DNA from: Streptomyces sp. CB01635
GTDB taxonomy: Bacteria > Actinomycetota > Actinomycetes > Streptomycetales > Streptomycetaceae
Direction of reading: 5' to 3'
NCBI RefSeq assembly: GCF_002803065.1
Contig: NZ_NNBL01000001.1
Location: 222,734 to 286,733, forward strand
DNA length: 64,000 bases
A model generated the notes under the pieces. The model was not told the DNA's origin, made no database searches, and worked only from the letters and a program-made list of their open reading frames with translations. How positions within the stretch are numbered: the stretch's first letter is position 1; each line of letters starts with the position of its first letter. Of this stretch, positions 35,292 to 44,213 are shown one piece after another. Position numbers and translations under genes: made by a program.

Positions 35292-36380
35292 TCAGCCGCC
35301 CTGCGCCGGGGACTTCTTGGCGGACTCGGGGATCTCGCCGCCCGTGCGGATCGCCTTCCAGAGCTGAGTGGCCTGGGGCTCGGCGGCCACCACGCGGTTG
35401 GGGTCCGCGGTGTCGTACCGCACCGGCAGCATGATCGTCTCCATGTCGGCCGGGTCGACGCCCTGCATGCTGCGGCTGAACTCCGCCAGGGACTTCAGCG
35501 ACGCCAGGTCGGAGTCGGTGGTCAGCGACGAGGTGAGGCTGTCCGCGATCTTGAATGTCTTCGTCGGGCTGCCCAGCAGGTCCTGCTTCTTGACCTCGCC
35601 GAGCAGCGCGATCATGAACTGCTGCTGAAGGCCTATGCGCCCGAGGTCGCTGCCGTCGCCGACGCCGTGCCGGGTCCGCACGAATGCCAGCGACTGGGTG
35701 CCGTTCAACTTGTGGGTGCCCGCGCTCAGTTCGAGGCCGCTGGACTTGTCGTGGATCGGCTTGTCGACGGTCACGGTCACTCCGCCGATCGCGTCGACGA
35801 GGCCCTTGAAGCCGGAGAAGTCGATCTCCATGAAGTGGTCCATGCGCACCCCGGACATGGCCTCGACGGTCTTGACCACACAGGCCGGACCGGCAAGCGA
35901 GTACACGGAGTTGAACATCACGCGCTTCGCCGAGGGGATCTTGGAGCCGTCCGACTTGGTGCACTCGGGGCGGGTCACGAGGGTGTCCCGGGGGATGCTG
36001 ACGGCGGTGGCCTGCGTGCGGCCCTCCGGTATGTGCATCACCAGCGCGGTGTCGGAGCGGGCCCCCGCGACCCTGCCGGTGCCCAGGTCCGCGTTGTCCC
36101 CGGCGCGCGAGTCCGAGCCGAGGACCAGGACGTTCTGGCCGCTGGTCGGAAGCTTCTCGGGACGGTTGTCGCCGATCGCCTTGTCGAGGTCGACTCCGCT
36201 GATGTTGCCGTCGAGATCGCTGTACAGCCAGTATCCCGTGCCGCCGACGATGAGCGCGAGGACGAGCAGGGACAGGAGCACGATCCTGCCGGTGCGGCGC
36301 TTCTTCGGAGCCTTGCGGCTGCGCTTTCCGGGCGAGCTCCGGCGGGACGGCGGCACAGCGGTGCTCAGGTCATGGCTCAT
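35292..36380 (-). CDS. LytR-CpsA-Psr (LCP) family cell-wall polymer ligase
   Basis: A 362-residue membrane-anchored protein. A basic cytoplasmic tail (about 38 residues) precedes one helix (IVLLSLLVLALIVGGTGYWL), then the extracellular LCP domain. Family landmarks include LVLGSDSRAG, ARSDTALVMHI, AVSIPRDTLV and LAFVRTRHGVGDGSDLGR, with the Arg and Asp residues that bind the polyprenyl pyrophosphate head group. LCP enzymes attach teichoic acids, capsules or arabinogalactan to peptidoglycan. The ATG at 36380 has GAGGA upstream and is preferred to an ATG at 36398. It stands next to the Stealth/TagF-type polymer genes, whose product it could ligate. Confidence 0.92.
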   Translation of the reverse strand: MSHDLSTAVPPSRRSSPGKRSRKAPKKRRTGRIVLLSLLVLALIVGGTGYWLYSDLDGNISGVDLDKAIGDNRPEKLPTSGQNVLVLGSDSRAGDNADLGTGRVAGARSDTALVMHIPEGRTQATAVSIPRDTLVTRPECTKSDGSKIPSAKRVMFNSVYSLAGPACVVKTVEAMSGVRMDHFMEIDFSGFKGLVDAIGGVTVTVDKPIHDKSSGLELSAGTHKLNGTQSLAFVRTRHGVGDGSDLGRIGLQQQFMIALLGEVKKQDLLGSPTKTFKIADSLTSSLTTDSDLASLKSLAEFSRSMQGVDPADMETIMLPVRYDTADPNRVVAAEPQATQLWKAIRTGGEIPESAKKSPAQGG

Positions 36381-36710
36381 CGCGGGGTGTCCTCGCAACT
36401 AGTGCCCGATGGGCAGGGGCAGCAGACAGACCCCGGAGAACCGGGTCTGTGCCGCGCGGCTGACGCTTGGTTGGGCTGAACTATAGACATGTACTCGAAA
36501 ACTCTTATGAGCGAAGTGCCCGGTTGGTGAGGGGAGCTGGGACCGCACGGGGCCGTACTCGTGCCCTCCCGAACCCGTCGGAATGGCTGTCACCTGTGAC
36601 TTTTGCCGTGCTCACCGAACAGGGAGACGCCTGTTCGTACAGGCATATGATGTGTCGAATTCTGGAATGATCTGTGAACGCCGGGGGCGGCGCGGGAGGG
36701 GGCGGCACAC
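36381..36710. other. 330-bp divergent control region
   Basis: No gene is supported between the LCP and beta-propeller starts. It holds a hairpin at 36426-36450 in the LCP leader and an AT-richer patch at about 36478-36510, including ACTATAGACAT, that could serve as promoter. Confidence 0.5.
36426..36450 (-). promoter_or_regulatory. Hairpin in the LCP gene leader
   Basis: ACAGACCCCGG pairs with CCGGGTCTGT (one bulged base, loop AGAA), 46 bp upstream of the LCP start on its template. It could be a leader structure or a short terminator for upstream transcription. Confidence 0.35.
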
Positions 36711-37841
36711 ATGCGCGGCAGAGGTGCGCAGACGGTGGACCGGCGGACCCGATCCGGCGCCGACGTCGAGGAGCGGCCCCGGGCGGCATCCGTCACGGCG
36801 GCGGCCACGGGGTCGTGGCTGCTGCGGGGCAACGACGGCCGTCTCGCGGCGTACGCGCTCGTCGACGGCGGCGTGAACCGTTGGACGGAGACCGCCGTCG
36901 GCAGCGGCCGCTGGACCCGGCCGGACTTCTTCCCCGTCGCGGGACTGACCGCCCTCGCGGTGGCCCAGGGTGCGAACCGCTACGTGCACTTCCTCGGACG
37001 CCGGGAGAAGCGGCAGAGCGGCGGCGCGGCGAAGGTCGACCTGCTCTATGCAGTGCAGTACCAGTCGGGCCGGACGCTGGGGGACTGGCGTTCGCTCGGC
37101 AACCCGTACCGCGACGCGAGGGACGCGGCGGCGCTCGGTGAGCCGGCCGCCGCTGTCGACGGACAGGGCACGGTCCATGTCTTCGTCTCGGGCGGCGCCG
37201 GCGGGGTCATGCTGCGCCGGGAGTCGAAGAGCGGGGCGTGGGAGGCGTGGCAGGACCTGCGCGGTGGTGAGGTCGCGGGCGGACCGGTCGCCGCGGCGAC
37301 CTCCGCCGGACTGGTCGAACTCCTCGCGCCGGGACGCCGGTCGGTGATGCGCTGGGTGCAGATGGATCACGGTGCGGACCTGCGCCGTGCACAGGACCTC
37401 ATGCCTGCCCCGGTGCCCGGTTCGGCCGCGCTCCTCGAGACCGGACCCGGGGTCTTCACCGCGTACTGGAGCGAGCAGAGCGGGACGGGCGTCTACGCGC
37501 AGCGGCCCGGCGAATGGGCTTTCCCCGCGGGAGGGGCCCCGGGAGAAGGGCCGCACGCCACGCTTCGCGCCGTCGTCGACGGCTACGACTGCACGGTCCT
37601 GGCCCATCAGGGGCACACGGGAACGGCCGTGTTCGGCGTCTGCGGCACCGGCGGCGAGTCCGCCGGACTGTGGTGGACCGACACGGGCGTGACCTGTGCC
37701 GGCACTCCCGCTCTGGCGCTGGACGGGCGGGGGCGGGTCGTCATGGCGACGGTCGCGACGGACGGCAGCGTGCTGGTGAGCCGGCAGCGCCCGGAGCCCG
37801 GGCTCACCCTGTCCGACTGGGACCGCCTGCCCGGCAATTGA
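36711..37841 (+). CDS. Beta-propeller-like protein of unknown function (PLL/sialidase-like repeats)
   Basis: A 376-residue protein with no recognised catalytic motif. It is built from repeated segments of about 45-50 residues, each with a hydrophobic strand and a Trp-rich turn (for example SWLLRGNDGRLAAYALVDGG, LGDWRSLGNPYRDA, KSGAWEAWQDLRGGEV, LSDWDRLPGN). This is the texture of PLL-type lectin propellers. No signal peptide or membrane helix is seen. The ATG follows GGGAGGGGG in a good position. Its place between an LCP ligase and a Stealth transferase hints at glycan recognition or scaffolding, but that is inference. Confidence 0.65.
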   Translation: MRGRGAQTVDRRTRSGADVEERPRAASVTAAATGSWLLRGNDGRLAAYALVDGGVNRWTETAVGSGRWTRPDFFPVAGLTALAVAQGANRYVHFLGRREKRQSGGAAKVDLLYAVQYQSGRTLGDWRSLGNPYRDARDAAALGEPAAAVDGQGTVHVFVSGGAGGVMLRRESKSGAWEAWQDLRGGEVAGGPVAAATSAGLVELLAPGRRSVMRWVQMDHGADLRRAQDLMPAPVPGSAALLETGPGVFTAYWSEQSGTGVYAQRPGEWAFPAGGAPGEGPHATLRAVVDGYDCTVLAHQGHTGTAVFGVCGTGGESAGLWWTDTGVTCAGTPALALDGRGRVVMATVATDGSVLVSRQRPEPGLTLSDWDRLPGN

Positions 37842-38069
37842 GAACGCCTCTACACCAAATTCCACTGCACAGCTAGACCTAAAAAAGGTTGTACTGGCCG
37901 AAAGTGATGATCCTCACTCACCGCGTGACACTTAGTTGAAGCCTTGACCTGTACTTTGAGTAAAGGTCATGTGAGAGTCCGGTGAATGCCCGGTGTGCGG
38001 GTCATCGCGGTGGCGCAAGTGCCACGAGCCCGGGGGACGGGGCTGCAAGGTGGGGACGGTGGTTGCCTC

Positions 38070-39878
38070 GTGGGCGGGTCGGACAACCCTGAATCCGGAG
38101 CGCTGGTTTCGGCGTACCGGTCCGCGGTCCCGGTCGGCGCCAGGCAGCGCATCGTCCGTGGTGTACCGACCCCGGTCCGCAAGGCCGTCAAGTCCTCGCT
38201 CAATGTGGCGGACACCGTCCGTTCCGCGACCGTCGTCTGGGCCATGGGCGGCAAGCGCAGGGCGCCCCGCCACAGCGCCGCGTACAGTCGGCGCGTCGTC
38301 CGTGTCGGTCGCCGCCACATGCGCGCGCTGACGGTCGCCGGCGCCACGGACTGGGCGGCTCGCGCCCGTAATCTCAACATCGTCGTCTCGGTCCTGGACG
38401 CGGCGGGCATCGACTACTTCTGCGTACGGGGCACGACGGGCGGGCTGCCCGCCGTCGCCATCCCCGCCAAGTCCCGCCCGGCCGCCGAGGAAGCGCTCCA
38501 GCTGGCCTTCGCGCAGGCCCCGGGCTATGTCGGTCCGGCCGGCGGCGACGAGGCCCGGATGGAGCCCGGCGACGAGGAGCGCTCGTGGCGGGCCCTGCGC
38601 AAGAACAAGGTGCTGCGGGTCGCTTGGTACGTGTGCGACCCGACCCAGCAGCTCGTCTTCGGCGCGGCCACCGGATGCGACCTCGAAGTGTGGGCCGAGC
38701 GCGACGGGGAGCTGAGGGCCCCGCGCCCCAACCGCGTCATCGACGCCGTCCAGGTGGACGCCCCCCGCAAGTCGGCTCCCCAGCGGCTCTTCAGCCCCAT
38801 CCCTCCCGCGTACCACACGGGGGATGCCCGCACGCTGCCCGAGTTCGCCGTGCAGCTCCCCGAGGACCACCAGTTCCCCATCGACGTCGTCTACACCTGG
38901 GTCGACGACTCGGACCCCGTCTGGCGCGCGCAGCGCGACCAGGTGCGCCAGGGGTTCTCCGGGGACGGACTGCACGAGCAGGCGGCGAACGACGCGCGGT
39001 ACACCAGCCGTGACGAGCTGCGCTATTCGCTGCGGTCGCTCCACCAGAACGCACCCTGGGTGCGCAACATCTACCTCGTGACAGCGGGGCAGGTCCCGTC
39101 CTGGCTCAACGCGCGGCACCCGAACCTCCGGGTGCTGGACCACCGGGAGATCTTCTCCGACCCGTCCGCACTGCCCACGTTCAACTCCCATGCCATCGAG
39201 AGCCAGCTGCACCACATCACGGGGCTCTCGGAGTGCTTCCTCTACCTGAACGACGACGTGTTCTTCGGGCGGCCGGTGACGCCCGCGCATTTCTTCCACC
39301 CGAACGGCATCACCAAGTTCTTCACATCGCCCGCCCTGATACCCGGGGGCGGAATCGCCTCGACCGACCTTCCTGTCAACGCGGCCGGGAAGAACAGCCG
39401 TTGGCTCATCGCGCAGAAATTCGGCACCGCCATATCCCAGAAGATGAAGCACACCCCGCACGCCCTGCGCCTGAGCGTGCTCCAGGAAATCGAGGAGACC
39501 TTCGCGGACGAGCACGCCGCGACTCAGCACTCGCGCTTCCGCTCCCCCGGGGACGTCCCGATCGCCTCGTCACTGCACCACTACTTCTCCTACCACTCCG
39601 CGCGGGCGACCGTGGGTGACATCCAGTACCGGTACATCGACCTCTCGGCCGACCTCGCCGAGCGGCGCCTGAACACGCTCCTCGCCAACCGGAACATGGA
39701 CACCTTCTGCCTCAACGACACAGTTGAATCCGCCGATCCGGAGCGGCAGAAGGAAATGCTCGCGAGCTTCCTCGACGCGTACTTCCCGGTGCCCAGCCCG
39801 TACGAGGTTCCGGAACACGTGAACATTCTCGAACAGAGCGCGGACCTGGACGAACTCGTGAAGGCCGCCGACCGATGA
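38070..39878 (+). CDS. Stealth family capsular-polymer phosphotransferase
   Basis: A 602-residue protein (from the GTG at 38070; an ATG at 37986 is possible and neither has a strong ribosome site). It has the Stealth conserved regions in order: CR1 FPIDVVYTWVDDSDPVW, CR2 ARYTSRDELRYSLRSL to VRNIYLVTAGQVPSWL, CR3 with CFLYLNDDVFFGRP, and a CR4-type region DTFCLNDTVESADPERQKEM. Stealth enzymes transfer hexose-1-phosphate units to build phosphodiester-linked surface polymers; the human relative is GlcNAc-1-phosphotransferase. The extra N-terminal 250 residues have no clear match. It precedes three GT2/TagF-type genes, supporting a polymer-assembly role. An inverted TGACCT/AGGTCA pair lies upstream at 37945-37969. 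Confidence 0.88.
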   Translation: MGGSDNPESGALVSAYRSAVPVGARQRIVRGVPTPVRKAVKSSLNVADTVRSATVVWAMGGKRRAPRHSAAYSRRVVRVGRRHMRALTVAGATDWAARARNLNIVVSVLDAAGIDYFCVRGTTGGLPAVAIPAKSRPAAEEALQLAFAQAPGYVGPAGGDEARMEPGDEERSWRALRKNKVLRVAWYVCDPTQQLVFGAATGCDLEVWAERDGELRAPRPNRVIDAVQVDAPRKSAPQRLFSPIPPAYHTGDARTLPEFAVQLPEDHQFPIDVVYTWVDDSDPVWRAQRDQVRQGFSGDGLHEQAANDARYTSRDELRYSLRSLHQNAPWVRNIYLVTAGQVPSWLNARHPNLRVLDHREIFSDPSALPTFNSHAIESQLHHITGLSECFLYLNDDVFFGRPVTPAHFFHPNGITKFFTSPALIPGGGIASTDLPVNAAGKNSRWLIAQKFGTAISQKMKHTPHALRLSVLQEIEETFADEHAATQHSRFRSPGDVPIASSLHHYFSYHSARATVGDIQYRYIDLSADLAERRLNTLLANRNMDTFCLNDTVESADPERQKEMLASFLDAYFPVPSPYEVPEHVNILEQSADLDELVKAADR

Positions 39879-39924
39879 GATCTGCCTTCCCCGTCGCACC
39901 GCCTGCGAATGGGTCCTGCCGCGC

Positions 39925-42666
39925 ATGAATTCCTATGACGTCACGCTGGTCGTGCCGGTCTACAACGTGGAGCAGTACCTCCACGAATGCCTGGACTCCA
40001 TCGCGGCGCAGACCGTCTTCGAGCGCTGCGAGGTCATCCTCGTCGACAACGGCAGCAGCGACGGTTCGTACCGGCTCTGCGCGGACTTCGCCCTGCGGCA
40101 TGCCAACGTCACCGTGCTCGTACGCCACGGGGGCGGCGCCGGAGCGGCGCGCAACCTCGGGATGGACCGCGCGACCGGTGCGCGCATCGCGTTCTGCGAC
40201 TCCGACGACGTCCTGCCGCCCACCGCCCTCGAACGCCTGCTGGACGCCGCGGTCACCACCGGTGCGCAGGTCGTCGTGGGCGCGATGGAGACGTTCCCCA
40301 AGGCGACCCGCTGGGCCTGGAAGGACCATTTCGGCAAGGGCGACCGGACGTTCGCGAGCATTGCGGAGGCGCCGGAACTGGTGCACAGCGCGAGCGCCTG
40401 CAACAAGCTCTTCGACCTGTCCTATCTGCGTACCCACCGCATCCGCTTCGCGGAGGGCGTCCACTTCGAGGACGCCTACGTGGGCGTCACCGCCCTCGTC
40501 CGCGCCAGCCGCATCGCCCTGGTCGACGCGTGCGTCTACAAGTACCGCAAGCGCGCCGCGGGGAACTCGACCATGGACGCCATCTGGACCCGGCGGCAGA
40601 ACTACTGGGACCACCTCCAGCTGGTGGAGTACCTGCACGGACTGGGATCGGCCGTCCCCGCGTCGTCGCGCGCCGTGCTCGATCTCTTCCTCGTACGGAG
40701 CTATCAGGGTTTCGCGCTACGGGCGCCCGAACTCTTCCAGGGGGCGGAGCTGGAGGAGCTCTACGCGCGGTGCCGCGCCGTCTACTGGAACGTCTCTCCC
40801 GACGTGGTCGTCGCGGCCACGGCCGACGGGCGCCACCGGGTGGCCTACTACGCGTTCATCACCGGGGACTTCGGCCTCTTCGCCGACCGGGCGGCCCGGC
40901 TGCACGGGATCTCGGTGCGCGACGGCCGGCCGTACCTCGCCGACGCGGTGCCGGACGGGCTGGCGCCGCTGGTGGAAGCCACACCCTTCACCGCCCATGT
41001 GGAGCACGTCCGCCGCCTTCCCGGCACCAGGATGCTGCGCATCTCCGGCCGGTTCGAGGTCTGCGGCATGCCGCTGGTCCGGCCGCTGCCCGGGCGCCTG
41101 GGCCTGCGCGTGCGGGGGAGCCGTCTCAGCGCGCCCGCCACGCAGGTCCGCCGGCGCGACATGAAGAACCTCCGGCCCGACACGGAGTGGGGCGGCTTCA
41201 CCGCCGACCTGCCCCTCGACGCACTGCGGCCGGGCGTCCACGATCTCGAATTCGTCCTCGACACCGAAGGCGGCCAGACGGTCACCCCGTGCCTGGTCGC
41301 CGCGGGCTTCCTGCGCGGGGCACGCGTCGTACGGCACCGGGGGACGAGGGTGGTGCCGCACTGGCGGGGGAGCAACCGGGCGATCCTCATGGTCGTCGGC
41401 TCCTCGCGCGGGCTCGGCAGGCGCATCCGGGGCGGCCTGCTCGCCAAGGACGCCAAGCACGTGCTGCGCAGGCGGCCGTTCTGGAAGCAGCGCCTTGCCC
41501 GCCTCCTCACGAAGCCACTGTTCCTCGGCAGGGACATCCGGCTGTTCGGCGAGCGCGGAGACACCGCGCAGGACAACGGCCGGCACCTCTTCCGTCACGA
41601 GCGCACCGCCGGGAAGCGCCGCGGGGCGTACTACGTCATCCGGGCCGGCAGCCCCGACCGTGCGCACCTGGCGGGTCTCGGGCATGTCGTCGCGCACAGC
41701 TCCTGGAAGCACAAGCTGCTGATGCTGCACGCGTCCGCACTGATCAACGCGTACGACATCGACACCTACATGCTGCCCGACGGCTGGGACCGGACCCGCT
41801 ATCTCAAGCACCTGAACTGGCGGGTGGGCGCCCGCCGGGTGTTCCTCCAGCACGGAGTGACGGACAAGGACGTCAGCAAGGGCCTGCACCGCAACCGCAC
41901 GGGCGTCGACCTCATCCTCGCGGTGAGCCGGCACGAGGGAGAGTTCCTGTCGGCCGAACTCGGCTACGAGGGGCAGGTGGCGGTCACCGGCTTCCCCCGC
42001 TTCGACGCGCTGGTTCCCGACCGCGGCGGGCGCCGCATCCTGTTCATGCCGACGTGGCGCGCCTACCTGACCGTCCCCTCGTACAGCCGTGACGGCGGTG
42101 GCGGCGAGGCCGAGCGAGCCATGCAGGACCGGTTCCTCGCCTCCACGTACCGGGACTTCATGGTCCGCTTCCTGAACGACCCGGCTCTCCTGGCCGCCCT
42201 GGAACGCTACGACTACACCCTGGACTTCCTGCCGCACTACGAAATGCGCGCGGTGGTCGGCGAGATGGCTCCGGACCACGAGCGGGTCCGCATCATCGAC
42301 CAGAACGAGATCAGCGTGCAGGACGCGATGCGCCGATGCGATCTCTTCATCACCGACTGGTCATCCACCGCCTTCGACGTCGCCTACCTCGGAACTCCCC
42401 TTGTCTACGCGCAGTTCGACGCCGAGGAGTACTGGGACGGGCATTACCGAAAAGGGTATTTCGACGCCCACCGTGACGGCTTCGGACCCGTCGGGGAGAC
42501 CGTCGAGGGCGTGGTGGGCGAAGTGATCCGCTATGTGCAGCGCGGATGCGAAAGAGAACCTGAATACCTGCGCAGGGTCGAGAAGTTCTTCGAGCACCAC
42601 GACCAGCAGAACAACGTGAGGGCGTCGGAAGCGATCGAACGTCTCATTCGGGGGTTGAACCATTGA
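39925..42666 (+). CDS. GT2 glycosyltransferase fused to TagF/TagB-type glycerophosphotransferase
   Basis: A 913-residue bifunctional protein. Residues 1 to about 240 are a GT-A glycosyltransferase (VTLVVPVYNVEQYLHECLDS, DNGSSDGS, acidic motif FCDSDDVLPP). A central beta-rich region of about 150 residues follows. The last 350 residues are a CDP-glycerol glycerophosphotransferase-like domain with VFLQHGVTDKDVSKGLHRNR, MPTWRAYLTVPSY and DLFITDWSSTAFDVAYLGTP. TagF-type domains polymerise glycerol-phosphate or ribitol-phosphate teichoic chains, and the GT2 half probably decorates or alternates with them. It follows the Stealth gene by 46 bp. It is a paralogue of the gene at 44214, suggesting tandem duplication. 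Confidence 0.9.
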   Translation: MNSYDVTLVVPVYNVEQYLHECLDSIAAQTVFERCEVILVDNGSSDGSYRLCADFALRHANVTVLVRHGGGAGAARNLGMDRATGARIAFCDSDDVLPPTALERLLDAAVTTGAQVVVGAMETFPKATRWAWKDHFGKGDRTFASIAEAPELVHSASACNKLFDLSYLRTHRIRFAEGVHFEDAYVGVTALVRASRIALVDACVYKYRKRAAGNSTMDAIWTRRQNYWDHLQLVEYLHGLGSAVPASSRAVLDLFLVRSYQGFALRAPELFQGAELEELYARCRAVYWNVSPDVVVAATADGRHRVAYYAFITGDFGLFADRAARLHGISVRDGRPYLADAVPDGLAPLVEATPFTAHVEHVRRLPGTRMLRISGRFEVCGMPLVRPLPGRLGLRVRGSRLSAPATQVRRRDMKNLRPDTEWGGFTADLPLDALRPGVHDLEFVLDTEGGQTVTPCLVAAGFLRGARVVRHRGTRVVPHWRGSNRAILMVVGSSRGLGRRIRGGLLAKDAKHVLRRRPFWKQRLARLLTKPLFLGRDIRLFGERGDTAQDNGRHLFRHERTAGKRRGAYYVIRAGSPDRAHLAGLGHVVAHSSWKHKLLMLHASALINAYDIDTYMLPDGWDRTRYLKHLNWRVGARRVFLQHGVTDKDVSKGLHRNRTGVDLILAVSRHEGEFLSAELGYEGQVAVTGFPRFDALVPDRGGRRILFMPTWRAYLTVPSYSRDGGGGEAERAMQDRFLASTYRDFMVRFLNDPALLAALERYDYTLDFLPHYEMRAVVGEMAPDHERVRIIDQNEISVQDAMRRCDLFITDWSSTAFDVAYLGTPLVYAQFDAEEYWDGHYRKGYFDAHRDGFGPVGETVEGVVGEVIRYVQRGCEREPEYLRRVEKFFEHHDQQNNVRASEAIERLIRGLNH

Positions 42667-42687
42667 TGTGGCGTGTCAGGAGGAAGC

Positions 42688-44163
42688 ATGTCCCAAGCCA
42701 GCCGTGACGTGACCGTCGTCGTGCCGTTCCGCGATGTCCAGAATTTCTTCTCCGAATTCCTGGCCTCGGTGGCGGCACAGACGGCTTTCTCGCGTGCGCA
42801 CGTGATACTCGTCGACAATGGCAGCACCGATCACTCGGTGGGTATCGCGAGTGAATTCGCGGGTCTGTACCCCAATGTCGACCTGGTGGCGCAGCCCCAC
42901 GGGAGAGCCGGCGACGCGCGCAACATGGGTATGGACATGGCCGCGACGCCGTACATCGTCTTCTGGGACGCCGACGACATCGTTCCCGAGCGGTCACTGG
43001 AAGTGCTGCGGAACACCATCATCAAGACCAGGGCCACCGTCGTCGTGGGCCGCGAGAAGCATGTCCCGAAGCCGGTCAAGGCGCCCTGGCACAAGTACTT
43101 CGGCAAGAACGTCAAGACGGTGGACAGCGTCGTCGACATCCCCGACCTGATCCACTCGGCGTCCTGCTGGAACAAGATCTTCGATCTCGACCTGCTGCGC
43201 TCCCAGGGGATCCGGTTCGGTACCGGCACCGCCTTCGAGGACGCCTACGTCTCGATCCCCGCGCTGCTCCTGGCCGAGCGCATCTCGCTGGTCGACGCCC
43301 CCGTCTACGAGTACCGCAGGCGCGGGGACGGCACGTCCGTCATGGACACCCTCTGGGACCTCCCGCAGAACTACGCCGACCAGCTGGTGATGCTGGAGTA
43401 CCTCGCGGCGATGCGGGAGCAGCTGACGCCGTACCAGCAGGAGACGCTGGAGAGGTTCCTCATCCGCAGCATGCAGGGATTCCTGCTGAGGGCCCCGCGC
43501 ATCCTCAGCGAATCCGAGTGCCGGCAGCTCTTCGAGCGGTGCCGCGCGCTCTACTGGGGGATCACTTCCGAGTCGTTCGTCCGCAGCACGAACGACACCC
43601 GGCACCGGCTTCCCTACCTCGCGCTGCACTTCGGGGACTTCGACCTCTTCCACCGCCCGGCGTCCGTCCTCGGCCCGGTCTACGGCCGTGAGGCGGACCT
43701 TTACGTCGACTACCCGGGTACGTCCTGGGCGCTGCCTCTCACGAAGGTCACGTCGGTGCCGGCCCGCATCGAGGGAATCGCCGCCGGTGACGGCGGGACC
43801 GCGGTCGTCCACGGGCGATTCTCCGTGAACGGGATTCCCGACGAACTGCTGGAGAAGATCGAACTGCAGGTCTGGTTCGAACGCAGCGGCAAGACCCTTC
43901 CGGCGGTGAACCACGGGCAGCTCCACGACCGGACAGGTCAGGGGGGAGCCGCCTTCAGCGTCACGCTCGACCCCCGGGAGTTCCCGGCCGGCGCCTTCCC
44001 CGTACGGCTCGTGGTGTGCACCCGGGGCAGAAACGTCTCGCGGCCGTGCGGTGTGTCGCCGGGCGTTGTCCAGCAGCCCCCCGTGGCCGGCTTCCACGGC
44101 CTCACACGTATCGCCACCGAGGGCTCGGACGCCCGGCTCGTCATCGAGTCCACGCAAGCCTGA
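42688..44163 (+). CDS. GT2 glycosyltransferase, paralogue lacking the TagF domain
   Basis: A 491-residue protein related to the first half of its two neighbours: GT-A motifs VTVVVPFRDVQNFFSEFLAS, DNGSTDHS and FWDADDIVP, and then the same kind of central beta-rich region. It ends where the others enter their glycerophosphotransferase domain. The stop is clean and no TagF remnant is visible before the next gene 50 bp on. The ATG at 42688 sits directly after AGGAGG; an in-frame GTG five codons earlier is less likely. It may add a sugar to the polymer whose backbone the flanking proteins extend. The first 200 bases are less GC-rich than neighbours. Confidence 0.86.
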   Translation: MSQASRDVTVVVPFRDVQNFFSEFLASVAAQTAFSRAHVILVDNGSTDHSVGIASEFAGLYPNVDLVAQPHGRAGDARNMGMDMAATPYIVFWDADDIVPERSLEVLRNTIIKTRATVVVGREKHVPKPVKAPWHKYFGKNVKTVDSVVDIPDLIHSASCWNKIFDLDLLRSQGIRFGTGTAFEDAYVSIPALLLAERISLVDAPVYEYRRRGDGTSVMDTLWDLPQNYADQLVMLEYLAAMREQLTPYQQETLERFLIRSMQGFLLRAPRILSESECRQLFERCRALYWGITSESFVRSTNDTRHRLPYLALHFGDFDLFHRPASVLGPVYGREADLYVDYPGTSWALPLTKVTSVPARIEGIAAGDGGTAVVHGRFSVNGIPDELLEKIELQVWFERSGKTLPAVNHGQLHDRTGQGGAAFSVTLDPREFPAGAFPVRLVVCTRGRNVSRPCGVSPGVVQQPPVAGFHGLTRIATEGSDARLVIESTQA

Positions 44164-44213
44164 CCAATATCCGCTCCAGAGATGGGGTATTCGGCAGAAA
44201 ACAGGAGTCATAA

